This document shows positions 20,220 to 28,390 of a DNA stretch of 64,000 nt, in pieces. Below the pieces are notes generated by a model. That model did no database searches. It saw only the letters and a list, made by a program, of their open reading frames with translations, and was not told where the DNA came from. Position 1 is the first letter of the stretch. The number at the start of each line of letters is the position of its first letter. A program made the translations under genes and the position numbers. Source of the DNA: Oscillatoriophycideae cyanobacterium NC_groundwater_1537_Pr4_S-0.65um_50_18 (GTDB taxonomy: Bacteria > Cyanobacteriota > Cyanobacteriia > Elainellales > Elainellaceae); contig JACQYI010000058.1 in assembly GCA_016208305.1 (NCBI GenBank), positions 90,286 to 154,285 on the forward strand, read 5' to 3'.

Positions 20220-22115
20220 GTTACGCTTAAGCTGATTAATGATACGAGCCACCAACTCTGGCTCAATAATCGGTTTTCTTACATAGTCATTCGCTCCCGC
20301 TCTAAACACCTGATAGATTAAGTCGGCATCAATGTTGACAGAGAGAAATAGCACAGGCAAATCTTCCCAGCGAGGGTCATTGCGAACGACTTGGCATAAA
20401 TCTAAACCACTCAACTCTGGCATCACTAGGTCGAGAATCACTAAATCGGGCTTGGTTTGCTCTAAGACTGGCCAAAACCTGCTGGGATGATTCACAAGCT
20501 CTACCTGAAAGCCCCAAGGCTGAAGGATAGTAGACAGCTGATCCAGAATGATAGAGTCATCATCGACCACCAAGACTTTGCCTTCTAGGGGCGCAGAATT
20601 TTGCAGAGCTTGAGCGATCGCCGATAGGATGCGTTGGGGGGTTACAGGAGTTTGCAAAACAGTATGTCCACCTAACCGCGCAATTCTAAGTCGTTCGCCA
20701 AAATTGTCTTGTTCTGTCAGCACAACAACGGGTACAGGCGGTTGAATTTTTGCCAGCGCTTCCATTAGCTCAAAGCCACTGGCTGCGACTTCTACAACAC
20801 TCAGGTCAAGCAAAACGACATTTGGACGCGCCTGGGAAATCGCTGCGATCGCATCAGCGGGGCTGAGGATGCTAATTTGCCAAGTCTGGGCGATCGCGTT
20901 ATCGCAGAGCTGTGGGCCAAATGATGCAGTATTGCCTACGACCAGGATGCGCTGTTGCTGTGCCGTTAGCGATCGGGAGGGGAAAGGGGGAAAAGTAGAT
21001 TGAATATTTAAAGTGAATTCAATTGCGGTGATCTGTTCAAACAAAGCCGCAGTTTCTGAGGAAGGCAGACCGCTTGAGTCGGGTATATTGGCCAAAACAG
21101 CCTCAATCTGGCGACAGGCTTGAGACAGCCCATGCAGCTCAAAACTGCCTAGAGAACCTGCTAGCGTATGGGCTTCTCGGCAAGCCTGTTGACGCAGCGA
21201 GGCGTTGAGGTTGCCCTCGGCCAAAGCCGTGATTGCCTGCTGAATCACTCTAAGGCGATCGCGATATTCTCCTCGGTAGCGTTCCCAGGCTTCAACCAGT
21301 TCAGGTGGAATCGATAACCCTGACTGTGTAATGCCTTGACCCGATCCGCCCGAACGTTGAGCGGGTAACGGCTCATCCCGTGATCCAGGCTGAGGAAATT
21401 CAGGCTTGAAAGATTCAGGCTTAAGACAGTCCGCTTCAGGCGGTTGGCTAACCTTGAGGCGATACCCTAATCCATAAATGGTTTCAATTAATTCTTCACA
21501 TCCTGCCTGCTTGAGTTTTCGCCGTAACGCTTTGACATGTGCCCGTACTCCATTTTCAGTCGGAGCTTCCTCCAAAGCCCAAAGGTGATTAATCAAAGCA
21601 CTTTGGCTAAAAATCCGCTGCTGATTTCGCAAAAACAGTTCTAGTAGCCTGTACTCTTTGCCCGTCAGATTCAAGGGCTGACCGTTGTAGGTGACGATGC
21701 AGCTACTCAGGTTAAGCTGTAATCCTTCCCAAGCCAAAATTGACGAGCGATCGGAACTTTCTCGTCGCAGCAAAGCTCGCATCCGAGCCAGCAATTCATC
21801 CACATTAAACGGTTTGACCAAATAGTCATCTGCTCCAGCATCTAGCCCTGCGACTTTATGCATTGCACTGTCTTGGGAGGTGATCAAGATCACGGGCGTA
21901 AAATCTTTGCGATCGCGCAGCTTCTGGCAAAAGCGAATCCCATCTATCTGAGGCAGCATGACATCGAGCAAAATCAAGTCATATTGAAAGGCTTCTAGCA
22001 ACTCCCATCCTATTTGCCCGTCCGCAGTCGTTTCCACCAGATACATCTTCTCGGTCAGCGTTTGGGTCAGCAACTCAGTTAGAACCTCATCATCTTCTAC
22101 CAATAGAATTTTCAC
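20205..22115 (-). CDS. Response regulator REC-wHTH-Hpt-REC-REC
   Basis: A 636-residue regulator. REC1 (1-115) has EDD and Asp51 in LLDVMLPQIDG. An OmpR/PhoB-type winged helix follows (about 130-225; LNLTGKEYRLLELFLRNQ ... IYGLGYRL). A Pro-rich linker leads to an Hpt domain whose phosphoacceptor is near His315 (EAHTLAGSLGSFELHG). REC2 (about 390-505) keeps an Asp in LLDLS but lacks the acidic pair (VVGNTASFG), so it looks non-canonical. REC3 (515-632) is complete (VVDDDS, ILDLVMPELSG, switch Lys in RKPI). It is the first gene of the cluster, 54 bases before the kinase. The presence of Hpt and several receivers in a DNA-binding regulator suggests an internal phosphorelay ending in transcription control. 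Confidence 0.92.
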   Translation of the reverse strand: MKILLVEDDEVLTELLTQTLTEKMYLVETTADGQIGWELLEAFQYDLILLDVMLPQIDGIRFCQKLRDRKDFTPVILITSQDSAMHKVAGLDAGADDYLVKPFNVDELLARMRALLRRESSDRSSILAWEGLQLNLSSCIVTYNGQPLNLTGKEYRLLELFLRNQQRIFSQSALINHLWALEEAPTENGVRAHVKALRRKLKQAGCEELIETIYGLGYRLKVSQPPEADCLKPESFKPEFPQPGSRDEPLPAQRSGGSGQGITQSGLSIPPELVEAWERYRGEYRDRLRVIQQAITALAEGNLNASLRQQACREAHTLAGSLGSFELHGLSQACRQIEAVLANIPDSSGLPSSETAALFEQITAIEFTLNIQSTFPPFPSRSLTAQQQRILVVGNTASFGPQLCDNAIAQTWQISILSPADAIAAISQARPNVVLLDLSVVEVAASGFELMEALAKIQPPVPVVVLTEQDNFGERLRIARLGGHTVLQTPVTPQRILSAIAQALQNSAPLEGKVLVVDDDSIILDQLSTILQPWGFQVELVNHPSRFWPVLEQTKPDLVILDLVMPELSGLDLCQVVRNDPRWEDLPVLFLSVNIDADLIYQVFRAGANDYVRKPIIEPELVARIINQLKRNKPRS

Positions 22116-22288
22116 GCCGACCTCTGCAATCTTTTACGCCTATCGGAATTCTAGCGAAGCACGATATCTCTCTGTTGAAACCCCATCTACAAAGCTTTGA
22201 AGATAATTTCAATGAATGCTTTTTTCACCGCAGCGATTGCCTATATGCCGCGTTCCCTCACAAACGTTAGAACTCGGCTGTTCGCAGC

Positions 22289-22885
22289 TCAACTCTGTTT
22301 GACTGGATAAAGCCAACCCTTAAACAGTCGCGTCACTTGAGGCATCACCACCCAAGTCATGATAGGCATCATGATCGCAATGTTAACCAGCGTGGCCAAC
22401 CCAGACGGCAACCCACGGGTCAAAGGGCTGAGTAAACCGGGCATCAGTGAAATCATCGGATAGATACCAATAGCACTGACGATCGCAGTTTTCCATTTAG
22501 GCGGCGGGCTGATATTGGGTCGTTCAGGTAAGGCAAACCAAGCCTCCAGACCATTGACCCGCTCCACCTGAGGAGGAGCCTCTGCCAAAGCCTCTGCCCG
22601 CGCAATCCAGCCTTGACAAATAGGCGAGTTTTCCCAGTTTTGTAAGTTTTTGAGTGTATCAAACCGCAAAACAAGCTGCCATTTTCCCTGCCTTGTGGAA
22701 GGATATAGAACCTCACTTCCCAAATAGCCTGAGAAGGTGCTAGCCGCCAGGATTACCTTTTGCAAGGTTTCCTCAAACGCAGCTTCATGTCCCTGTCGAA
22801 CTTGATGAACGATCGCAATAGTAACGGGTTCAGTCGATGAATCTTGGGCATAGTCAGGATTGGGTGTGAAACCATCTTTTCTCAT
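22289..22885 (-). CDS. Antibiotic biosynthesis monooxygenase-like protein with membrane tail
   Basis: A 198-residue protein. The N-terminal 105 residues are an ABM-type ferredoxin-like fold (VTIAIVHQVRQGHEAAFEETL, LGSEVLYPSTRQGKWQLVLRF). The C-terminal part carries two hydrophobic helices (about 133-150 and 160-182) and ends in RLFKGWLYP, an arrangement seen in many bacterial ABM proteins of unknown role. It is 37 bases downstream of the porin gene on the same strand and may be cotranscribed. The enzymatic activity is unproved; heme or small-molecule handling is only a guess. Confidence 0.8.
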   Translation of the reverse strand: MRKDGFTPNPDYAQDSSTEPVTIAIVHQVRQGHEAAFEETLQKVILAASTFSGYLGSEVLYPSTRQGKWQLVLRFDTLKNLQNWENSPICQGWIARAEALAEAPPQVERVNGLEAWFALPERPNISPPPKWKTAIVSAIGIYPMISLMPGLLSPLTRGLPSGLATLVNIAIMMPIMTWVVMPQVTRLFKGWLYPVKQS

Positions 22886-22922
22886 AGATCACCTGTGGAT
22901 TGAACTATTTAAGCTACAGAAC

Positions 22923-24557
22923 TCAAAATGAAAAGACGGTGCGAAGAGTACCAACGAGGATGGTGTCGTTGCTACTTTGATTACCTGCATGAGTGATGAC
23001 CTGCAACAAAGGCGTTAACCGTAAATTCTGACTAATGGGGAAGTTGTAGAACACTTCTAGGTTGGTTTGAGTTGCGTTACCCACTTCGCGCAAAATAAAG
23101 GGCTGCGCGACTCCCATTCCTGCCAAATCGCTTTCGACAAATACATCTTGCAATGCAACTCCTGCTGACCAGTAGTTGGGTCGAATATCTCCTAACGTTG
23201 TGTCCGAGTAGGAACTATAGGCATAGCGAGCAAAAAGACCTAGCTGTTGATTAATTGAGTAATCAATATTGGCTCCTAACGTATGGAAATTACTACCTAA
23301 CACTTTGCCAATACTGGATTGCAACCGCACCTTTAAGGCTGGAACCGGAGCGTATTCCAACTCCAAAGCTCCTAAATAAGGATCGCCAAACAGACCTCCC
23401 TCTGCCCCCCCACCCTGTGTCGGAAACAGGCGAATGTCGCCAGGTTGCCCACCCCCCAAGAGCTGCTGATTTTCGGGAAGGTTTTCTGTGGCGCTAGCCG
23501 CAATGTAGACGGCTCGTAAGGCTATAGCTGCTTGTGGCGATCGCCAAGAGATCACAGCCCCCGCACCCGCAGGTCGGGGCAAGAGCAGAAAGTTATTGAC
23601 CAAAGCCTGCGTCGAGAAATCACGAAAACTGACGTTAGCATAGCGATTTTGATCAATAAAGTCAGTGGCGACCAGTCTAGGGCCGATGGTGAGGCTTAAA
23701 TCAGGCGTAGGGGCAAAGGTGTAATAGAGGCGAGCTACGCTCAGTTGTTGAGTGCCAGGAACGGCAAAATCCGTTGCGCTCCCTAAGTTAGGTTCGAGTG
23801 CGCCCGCAGCATTATCTCCGGAGCCAGGGCTGGCAGCCAAGAGGCGGAGCTTGAGCAAATCAGTGCCGCTAAAACTTGTATTGAGGTCAAGGCTAAATCG
23901 GTACAGCAGCGTTGGATTGGGTTGATCACGGCTGATCACCCCACCTAGAGGGCTAATGATGCGATCGCCGCTAAACCCACCTGCATTAACGGCCACAATA
24001 GCCTGACCCGACAGGGTAGTGGTGGTTGAAAAGGCATGGGTTTCCAGTTGAGCTAGCTGAGCTTCTAGAGCCTCTACTGAACCCTCTAAAGCTATCAACT
24101 CCGCAGAAAACTCTTGCTGAAGTCGCTCTAGGGTGACTAAATCTTCGCGGTTGAGCCGCGCAGCGATAGAACGATCGGCACCTGCAGCCAGCGAGTCTAG
24201 GCAAGCCTTGAGTCCAGCAGCAAATTCCTGCCGAGAGAGGGCGCGATCGCCCTGAAAAGTCTGACTTGCCGCAAGACATTGATACTGTTCTACAAGCGAC
24301 TGAAGGGCTTGATAGGCCCAATCTGTCGGTTGCACATCAGTCAGTTGACTCACTGAAGACATTTGTTCAGCGATTGCCGCATCCGCGCCAACTGAGATCT
24401 CGTCTCTCCCATCATTTGCTGAAGGGGATATCTCTGCATCTTTGACAAACACTTCAGGCTGAGTTTGGGCTGTTGCTAAACCCGTTCCTGCCCCAACCAT
24501 TCCTACCCAAACCATGAGGGAGCTAATCACCCAGAGTGGAAAAAATCTACACATCAC
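22923..24557 (-). CDS. Outer-membrane porin of the SLH/OprB iron-uptake type
   Basis: A 544-residue outer-membrane protein. It has a signal peptide (about 1-30), an SLH domain at about 74-135 (VQPTDWAYQALQSLVEQYQCLA ... ALSRQEFAAGLKACLD), a coiled coil (LVTLERLQQEFSAELIALEG) and a C-terminal beta-barrel domain ending in TLRTVFSF, with the final Phe typical of barrel proteins. This is the standard architecture of cyanobacterial porins, related members of which permit passage of inorganic ions including iron. Length is normal. The ABM-like gene follows in the same direction. Confidence 0.88.
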   Translation of the reverse strand: MMCRFFPLWVISSLMVWVGMVGAGTGLATAQTQPEVFVKDAEISPSANDGRDEISVGADAAIAEQMSSVSQLTDVQPTDWAYQALQSLVEQYQCLAASQTFQGDRALSRQEFAAGLKACLDSLAAGADRSIAARLNREDLVTLERLQQEFSAELIALEGSVEALEAQLAQLETHAFSTTTTLSGQAIVAVNAGGFSGDRIISPLGGVISRDQPNPTLLYRFSLDLNTSFSGTDLLKLRLLAASPGSGDNAAGALEPNLGSATDFAVPGTQQLSVARLYYTFAPTPDLSLTIGPRLVATDFIDQNRYANVSFRDFSTQALVNNFLLLPRPAGAGAVISWRSPQAAIALRAVYIAASATENLPENQQLLGGGQPGDIRLFPTQGGGAEGGLFGDPYLGALELEYAPVPALKVRLQSSIGKVLGSNFHTLGANIDYSINQQLGLFARYAYSSYSDTTLGDIRPNYWSAGVALQDVFVESDLAGMGVAQPFILREVGNATQTNLEVFYNFPISQNLRLTPLLQVITHAGNQSSNDTILVGTLRTVFSF

Positions 24558-24600
24558 AGGATTTATGAAAGGTTTTACCCAGCCAAAACGGTATCACTTG

Positions 24601-25458
24601 TTAATCGGGGCGATCGGCCATTGCCAACACTAATTGATCAAAATTTGCCTGTGCCCGATGACCGATTTCTGAAGGAGATAATTCATCAAAGGCATCTGAA
24701 AAGAGTTCAAGCCCAACTGAAGATAGTCCCCCTATGGTCTTGAGAATCTGCATCAAGCCCAAAACATCCATTTCTCCGTCACCTGGTAATAAGCGATGGT
24801 GCATCAAGTCTTCAAATAAAGAGCCATGCAGCTCTGTAAGTGCGTCAGCAAGCTGCACCCTAAAAATCAGCTCGCCTGGAATAGAGGCGAGGAGTGATGG
24901 ATTGGGCGTACCTCGAAAGTAATGCCAAGAGTCAATGAGTAGCCCCCCGTTAGGACGGTTGGCTTGACGCACAATCTCCCAGGCTGTTGCTAAATCAGGA
25001 ATGCTAGAAAAGGGCATAAACTCCAGATGCACCTTAAGACCAAACTCACGCGCGCGATCGCAAATCCGCGCAAAGTTCTCAACAAAAACATCGAATGGAT
25101 ATACCCTGCCAAAGGTTTCGATCACGTTGATAGACTCCACACCCAACCTCTCCGCCATCTGTAAAAAGGCAGTTTCCTCAAAATTCACAAAGGCAAGATC
25201 CTCTGACGATAGACTTGCAGGGCTTTGCCAATCGGGGAGCCATTGCGTCAATGGATCGAGCACCGCTAACCGAATCCCATAATCGGCACTGATGCGTCGC
25301 ATCTCAGCAATGGATAGCCCGCCTGCGGTGAATCGCTGCACATCGATCGGAAACAGCGTCATCGCTGGGAACCCTCCCACTACAGCTGCTATGAGGCGTT
25401 CTTCAAAAGACTTGGTGCGAACCGTTGCTGCCCACAGAACATCATAGTTTTTTTGCAT
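24601..25458 (-). CDS. Sugar phosphate isomerase/epimerase-type TIM-barrel protein
   Basis: A 285-residue xylose-isomerase-like TIM barrel (AP endonuclease 2 superfamily). The ATG at 25458 is preferred because GGAAAC lies just before it and it leaves a 20-base gap after the upstream gene; an alternative upstream start would overlap that gene. Likely metal-binding positions are the Glu in VHLEFMPF, the Asp in LLIDSWHYF with its following His, the VQLADA segment and the Glu in VGLELFSDAF. The substrate is unknown. It pairs with the cysteine hydrolase upstream, suggesting a small catabolic operon. Confidence 0.8.
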   Translation of the reverse strand: MQKNYDVLWAATVRTKSFEERLIAAVVGGFPAMTLFPIDVQRFTAGGLSIAEMRRISADYGIRLAVLDPLTQWLPDWQSPASLSSEDLAFVNFEETAFLQMAERLGVESINVIETFGRVYPFDVFVENFARICDRAREFGLKVHLEFMPFSSIPDLATAWEIVRQANRPNGGLLIDSWHYFRGTPNPSLLASIPGELIFRVQLADALTELHGSLFEDLMHHRLLPGDGEMDVLGLMQILKTIGGLSSVGLELFSDAFDELSPSEIGHRAQANFDQLVLAMADRPD

Positions 25459-25478
25459 CGTGCCTATGTTTCCTTTCT

Positions 25479-26066
25479 CTAAAAGCGATTGCCCCAATAG
25501 CTAAATTCTTGGTAGAGCTTCCCGACATCAGCCCCTTCTGGAGTTTGCCAGTCTTTCATAATTTCTGAGGCGATCGAAGCCCAAGACACCATGACGGCTC
25601 CAGCCTGAGTCATCCTCAGCATGGCGGCAGTTTCGTTTAAGCTAGTGTCGGAACCTGAAACATCGACAACAACATAGGGTTCATAACCACCGCCGATTAA
25701 ATCAACCGTGAGCTGAAGGGTGCAGATATCTAATGAAATTCCCCCTAGCACGACTTTCTGACGACCTGTTTTAGCCAGGGCATCCCGAAAGGCAGGCTCA
25801 TCCCAGGCGCTGGGGGTATGGCGTTCAACCCTGACGGCATGGTCAGCATTGGCAATGACTTCTGCAAAAAATTTGCCGCGAAATCCACCTTCTTCGCCCA
25901 GCATGATAGTCGGTAGGTTGAAAATTTTTGAAAGTCGGGTAAATGCCTCTGCATTCTTTCGTAACAGGTCATGATCAATGGTTTTAATCCCAGGAAAGAA
26001 GCCGTCTAAAAAATCCACCAACACAACGACGCAGTTATCACGAGTCAATTTTTCACTGTAATTCAT
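25479..26066 (-). CDS. Cysteine hydrolase, isochorismatase-like
   Basis: A 195-residue isochorismatase-fold protein. Asp in VVVLVDFLDGF (about residue 17), a Lys near 105 (GRQKVVLGG) and the Cys in ISLDICTLQ (about 115) form the expected Asp-Lys-Cys triad. Members hydrolyse small amides or enol ethers such as nicotinamide, N-carbamoyl compounds or isochorismate; the substrate here is unknown. The TIM-barrel gene follows 20 bases downstream. Upstream, a MITE-like element starts about 85 bases before the ATG. Confidence 0.85.
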   Translation of the reverse strand: MNYSEKLTRDNCVVVLVDFLDGFFPGIKTIDHDLLRKNAEAFTRLSKIFNLPTIMLGEEGGFRGKFFAEVIANADHAVRVERHTPSAWDEPAFRDALAKTGRQKVVLGGISLDICTLQLTVDLIGGGYEPYVVVDVSGSDTSLNETAAMLRMTQAGAVMVSWASIASEIMKDWQTPEGADVGKLYQEFSYWGNRF

Positions 26067-26150
26067 GCAGAGTCTCTCGCTTTGTTAGATCATTTACATC
26101 TCTAAGACCTGAACCCAAATCGTTTGAGAAACGCTCAAACTTGACTTAAA

Positions 26151-26353
26151 AGGATGGTTGAAAAGTAGGATGGTTGAAAAGTGCCGATCGCTATCCGAAT
26201 AGCCCCCTTTTCTGGCTTGCCGCAGGCGCTAGATCCCAATGCTGGGCGATTTTGAACAAAAATTCGCTATGCGCTTTGCACATGCAAGCGAACAAAAATT
26301 TCCCAGAGTTGGGAGGCAAATGCAGAACATTTGATACTTTTCAAACATCCTCT
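26151..26353. mobile_element. MITE-like element, family 2, degenerate copy
   Basis: The left end AGGATGGTTGAAAAGT (26151-26166, immediately repeated at 26167-26182) is the near-complement of the right end ACTTTTCAAACATCCT (26336-26351). The same ends bound two copies near 46.7-47.2 kb. The interior shows no similarity I can see to those copies and no convincing gene. Confidence 0.65.
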
Positions 26354-26469
26354 AAGGATCGCCAATTAATTAACCTGTAACAGTTTTTAGAAGTGTTGCG
26401 CGGAGCAGGATACTTCTAAAACTATTGGATTTTATTTAATCTTTGATCCTAAGCAGACCAAAACCCATC

Positions 26470-26524
26470 ACAACACTGGGTTATCAACACAACACTGGGT
26501 TATCAACACAACACTGCGCTATCA
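26470..26524. repeat. 19-bp tandem repeat, nearly three units
   Basis: ACAACACTGGGTTATCAAC is repeated exactly at 26470-26488 and 26489-26507, with a third partly diverged unit to 26524, just downstream of the SDR gene stop. It is a short tandem repeat without coding content. Confidence 0.8.
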
Positions 26525-26538
26525 GCCATTCCTGCCGC

Positions 26539-27276
26539 TCACGACACAACTGGAAGCATCTTTGCCATCATTTTTTCAAGCGCTTTGGGATCTTTCAGCA
26601 AATAGGCTGCTATTTCCTTAGCTTGTTCACCCGGATAGACATCCTCAACTTCATCGATCACGGCTTGCAGTGCATCTTGAACCACAACCTCAGGCGCAAC
26701 TTTGGGGGGTGGAAAATCCTTGCTCATCCCAGTGTCTACCGTGGCAGGCATCACTCCAACGACCAAAGTACCTTGAGCCGCGAGTTCTGCTCTCAGCCCC
26801 TGAGTCAGCAACAGAGCTGCTGCTTTCGAAGCGCTGTAAGATGCATTCATAGGAAGATTGACTTTCCCCAATATGCTCAGCATGTTGATCATGGCACCGC
26901 CCCCATTTGCCTTCAAAACTGGAGCAAAAGCACGGCATATTGTTAAGGTGCCAAAATAGTTCACTTCCATTTCGGCTCTGGCACTAGAGAGATCAGGCGC
27001 AGAAATAAATCCTTTGAGTAAACCAATTCCTGCATTGTTAATTAATAAGTTTACGTCACCGTAGTTCTTTGCCGCTGTTGCAACAGACTCCTCGTTGGTG
27101 ATATCTAAGGGAATAAAAATAACGCGATCGGGAACGGTGATATCTGCGATCGACTTCAGGTTTCTGACTCCAGCATAAATACGGGCTACTCCAGCAGCCT
27201 GTAAGGCTTCAACGTAGTACTGTCCAATTCCCCCATTTGCGCCAGTGACTAGGGCGACTGAACCTTCAATTTGCAT
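26539..27276 (-). CDS. Short-chain dehydrogenase/reductase
   Basis: A 245-residue classical SDR starting at the ATG at 27276 (MQIEGSVALVTGANGGIG); the open frame upstream is not SDR-like. The NAD(P) motif TGANGGIG is at 11-18, NNAG appears as LLINNAGIG, the catalytic Ser is in INMLSILG and the Tyr-Lys pair in NASYSASKAA. This gives an NAD(P)H-dependent oxidoreductase of unknown substrate. It lies between a family 2 and a family 1 element, in a region of isolated accessory genes. Confidence 0.9.
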   Translation of the reverse strand: MQIEGSVALVTGANGGIGQYYVEALQAAGVARIYAGVRNLKSIADITVPDRVIFIPLDITNEESVATAAKNYGDVNLLINNAGIGLLKGFISAPDLSSARAEMEVNYFGTLTICRAFAPVLKANGGGAMINMLSILGKVNLPMNASYSASKAAALLLTQGLRAELAAQGTLVVGVMPATVDTGMSKDFPPPKVAPEVVVQDALQAVIDEVEDVYPGEQAKEIAAYLLKDPKALEKMMAKMLPVVS

Positions 27277-27391
27277 AGGTGACTCCAAGAATCTTAAATT
27301 AATAAATAATAAAAATGTGAATATTTTGTGAATGCCCTGGTACGTAAGAAGCCTTGATAAAGCTGTGTCGCAGAACCGCAAAAAGGATAGA

Positions 27392-27570
27392 GGGCGCGTC
27401 TAGCAGTTGGGGGAACCTCTAAATGTTACGAGAGTGGGAGGATGTTACGAGAGTGGGAGAATGTTACGAGAGTGGGAGGGTGGAATGATGCGATCGCCAT
27501 TGTTCGCTCTCCCATCATTCCACTCTCTCATCACTCAAAATATCTGTTCCCCTAACGACAAGATGCACCC
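27392..27570. mobile_element. MITE-like repeat, family 1, copy B
   Basis: It starts GGGCGCGTCTAGCAGTTGGGG and ends in the imperfect complement CCCCTAACGACAAGATGCACCC. The flanks read AAGGATAGA (27383-27391) and AAGGATGGA (27571-27579), a 9-base direct repeat with one mismatch. The interior holds three tandem copies of ATGTTACGAGAGTGGGA, an expansion compared with the other two copies. Confidence 0.8.
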
Positions 27571-27730
27571 AAGGATGGATTGAGCAGATTCTATTTTCTC
27601 TAGCTTCAAAGTCCTCCTATTTTTTCCAAAAGCTGGATTTTGCGATCTTGCAATCTACGCATATCCTGTAAATCGATAAAGCAAACGGCACACCCTTGAC
27701 ATTTTTGAGTAGTGCATTTACTCTAATCAT

Positions 27731-27750
27731 AATTAACTGCGCGGTTAAAT
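27731..27750. promoter_or_regulatory. Inverted repeat before the ArsR gene
   Basis: ATTAAC-TGCGCG-GTTAAA places TTAAC and GTTAA arms around a 6-base spacer, 18 bases before the ATG at 27768. The form resembles autoregulatory operators of SdpR-type ArsR repressors. Binding by the adjacent regulator is inferred. Confidence 0.55.
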
Positions 27751-27767
27751 ACTGTTTCCTATCTTCA

Positions 27768-28193
27768 ATGTCCACTGTTCACGAAGTTTCTCCTAAAGAG
27801 CATCAATTAAGCCTTACTTTTGCTGCACTCGCTGACCCTACCCGTCGTGCCATTTTGGCTCATCTCTCTCAGGGTGAAGCCTCTGTCACTGAGCTAGCCC
27901 AACCGTTCGATATGAGTCTGCCTGCCATTTCCAAACATTTGAAAGTGCTAGAGCGTGCAGGATTGATTACCCGGAGTCGGGAAGCCCAATGGCGACCTTG
28001 CCAGCTAGAGGCTAACCCGCTTAAGGATGTGGATCAATGGCTCGAACCATACCGTCAATTTTGGGAACAAAGTTTCGATCGCCTAGATGGCTATCTCCAG
28101 GAATTGCAAGCTCAGGAATTGCCAGCAGGGCAAGACAAAGTAGGACAAGAGAAAGCAGGACAAGAGAACGCAGAGCGTCAGCCCAAGATGTAA
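27768..28193 (+). CDS. ArsR-family transcriptional regulator (SdpR-like)
   Basis: A 141-residue protein from the ATG at 27768. The winged helix spans about residues 18-95: FAALADPTRRAILAHLSQGE, VTELAQPFDMSLPAISKHLKVLERAG and LITRSREAQWRPCQLE, the pattern of the metal-independent ArsR group that often sits beside SRPBCC proteins. No metal-binding Cys cluster is visible. The C-terminal 25 residues are low-complexity (repeated GQ-K/E-GQE units), reflecting short DNA repeats. No SRPBCC partner gene follows; the next 190 bases show no convincing gene. An inverted repeat just upstream suggests autoregulation. Confidence 0.85.
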   Translation: MSTVHEVSPKEHQLSLTFAALADPTRRAILAHLSQGEASVTELAQPFDMSLPAISKHLKVLERAGLITRSREAQWRPCQLEANPLKDVDQWLEPYRQFWEQSFDRLDGYLQELQAQELPAGQDKVGQEKAGQENAERQPKM

Positions 28194-28390
28194 TATTTTG
28201 GTCTTGCAGAGAGATCTGTTTCGGTATGCCGCCTCTGACCCGGAATGCGATCGCCCATCCCAACGATGACTCTCAAAGAATGGCCAGACGAGAGTTTCAG
28301 CAATGGGGCGATCGCAAGTCCCTGAAAACGTCAAAGTGACTGAGCTGGATCTGCCCCTTGCTCAGTCAAAGGCTTAAAGCGGCTTAAAAA

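Noticed and set aside
26174..26380. 68-codon frame inside the family 2 element
   Set aside because: Runs through the terminal repeat and has no protein-like features.
27392..27570. CRISPR-like repeat (three tandem GTTACGAGAGT units)
   Set aside because: Units are directly adjacent without spacers and lie inside a MITE copy; no cas genes are present.
28037..28339. 100-codon frame overlapping the ArsR 3' end
   Set aside because: It is an out-of-frame shadow of ArsR with composition driven by its short repeats.
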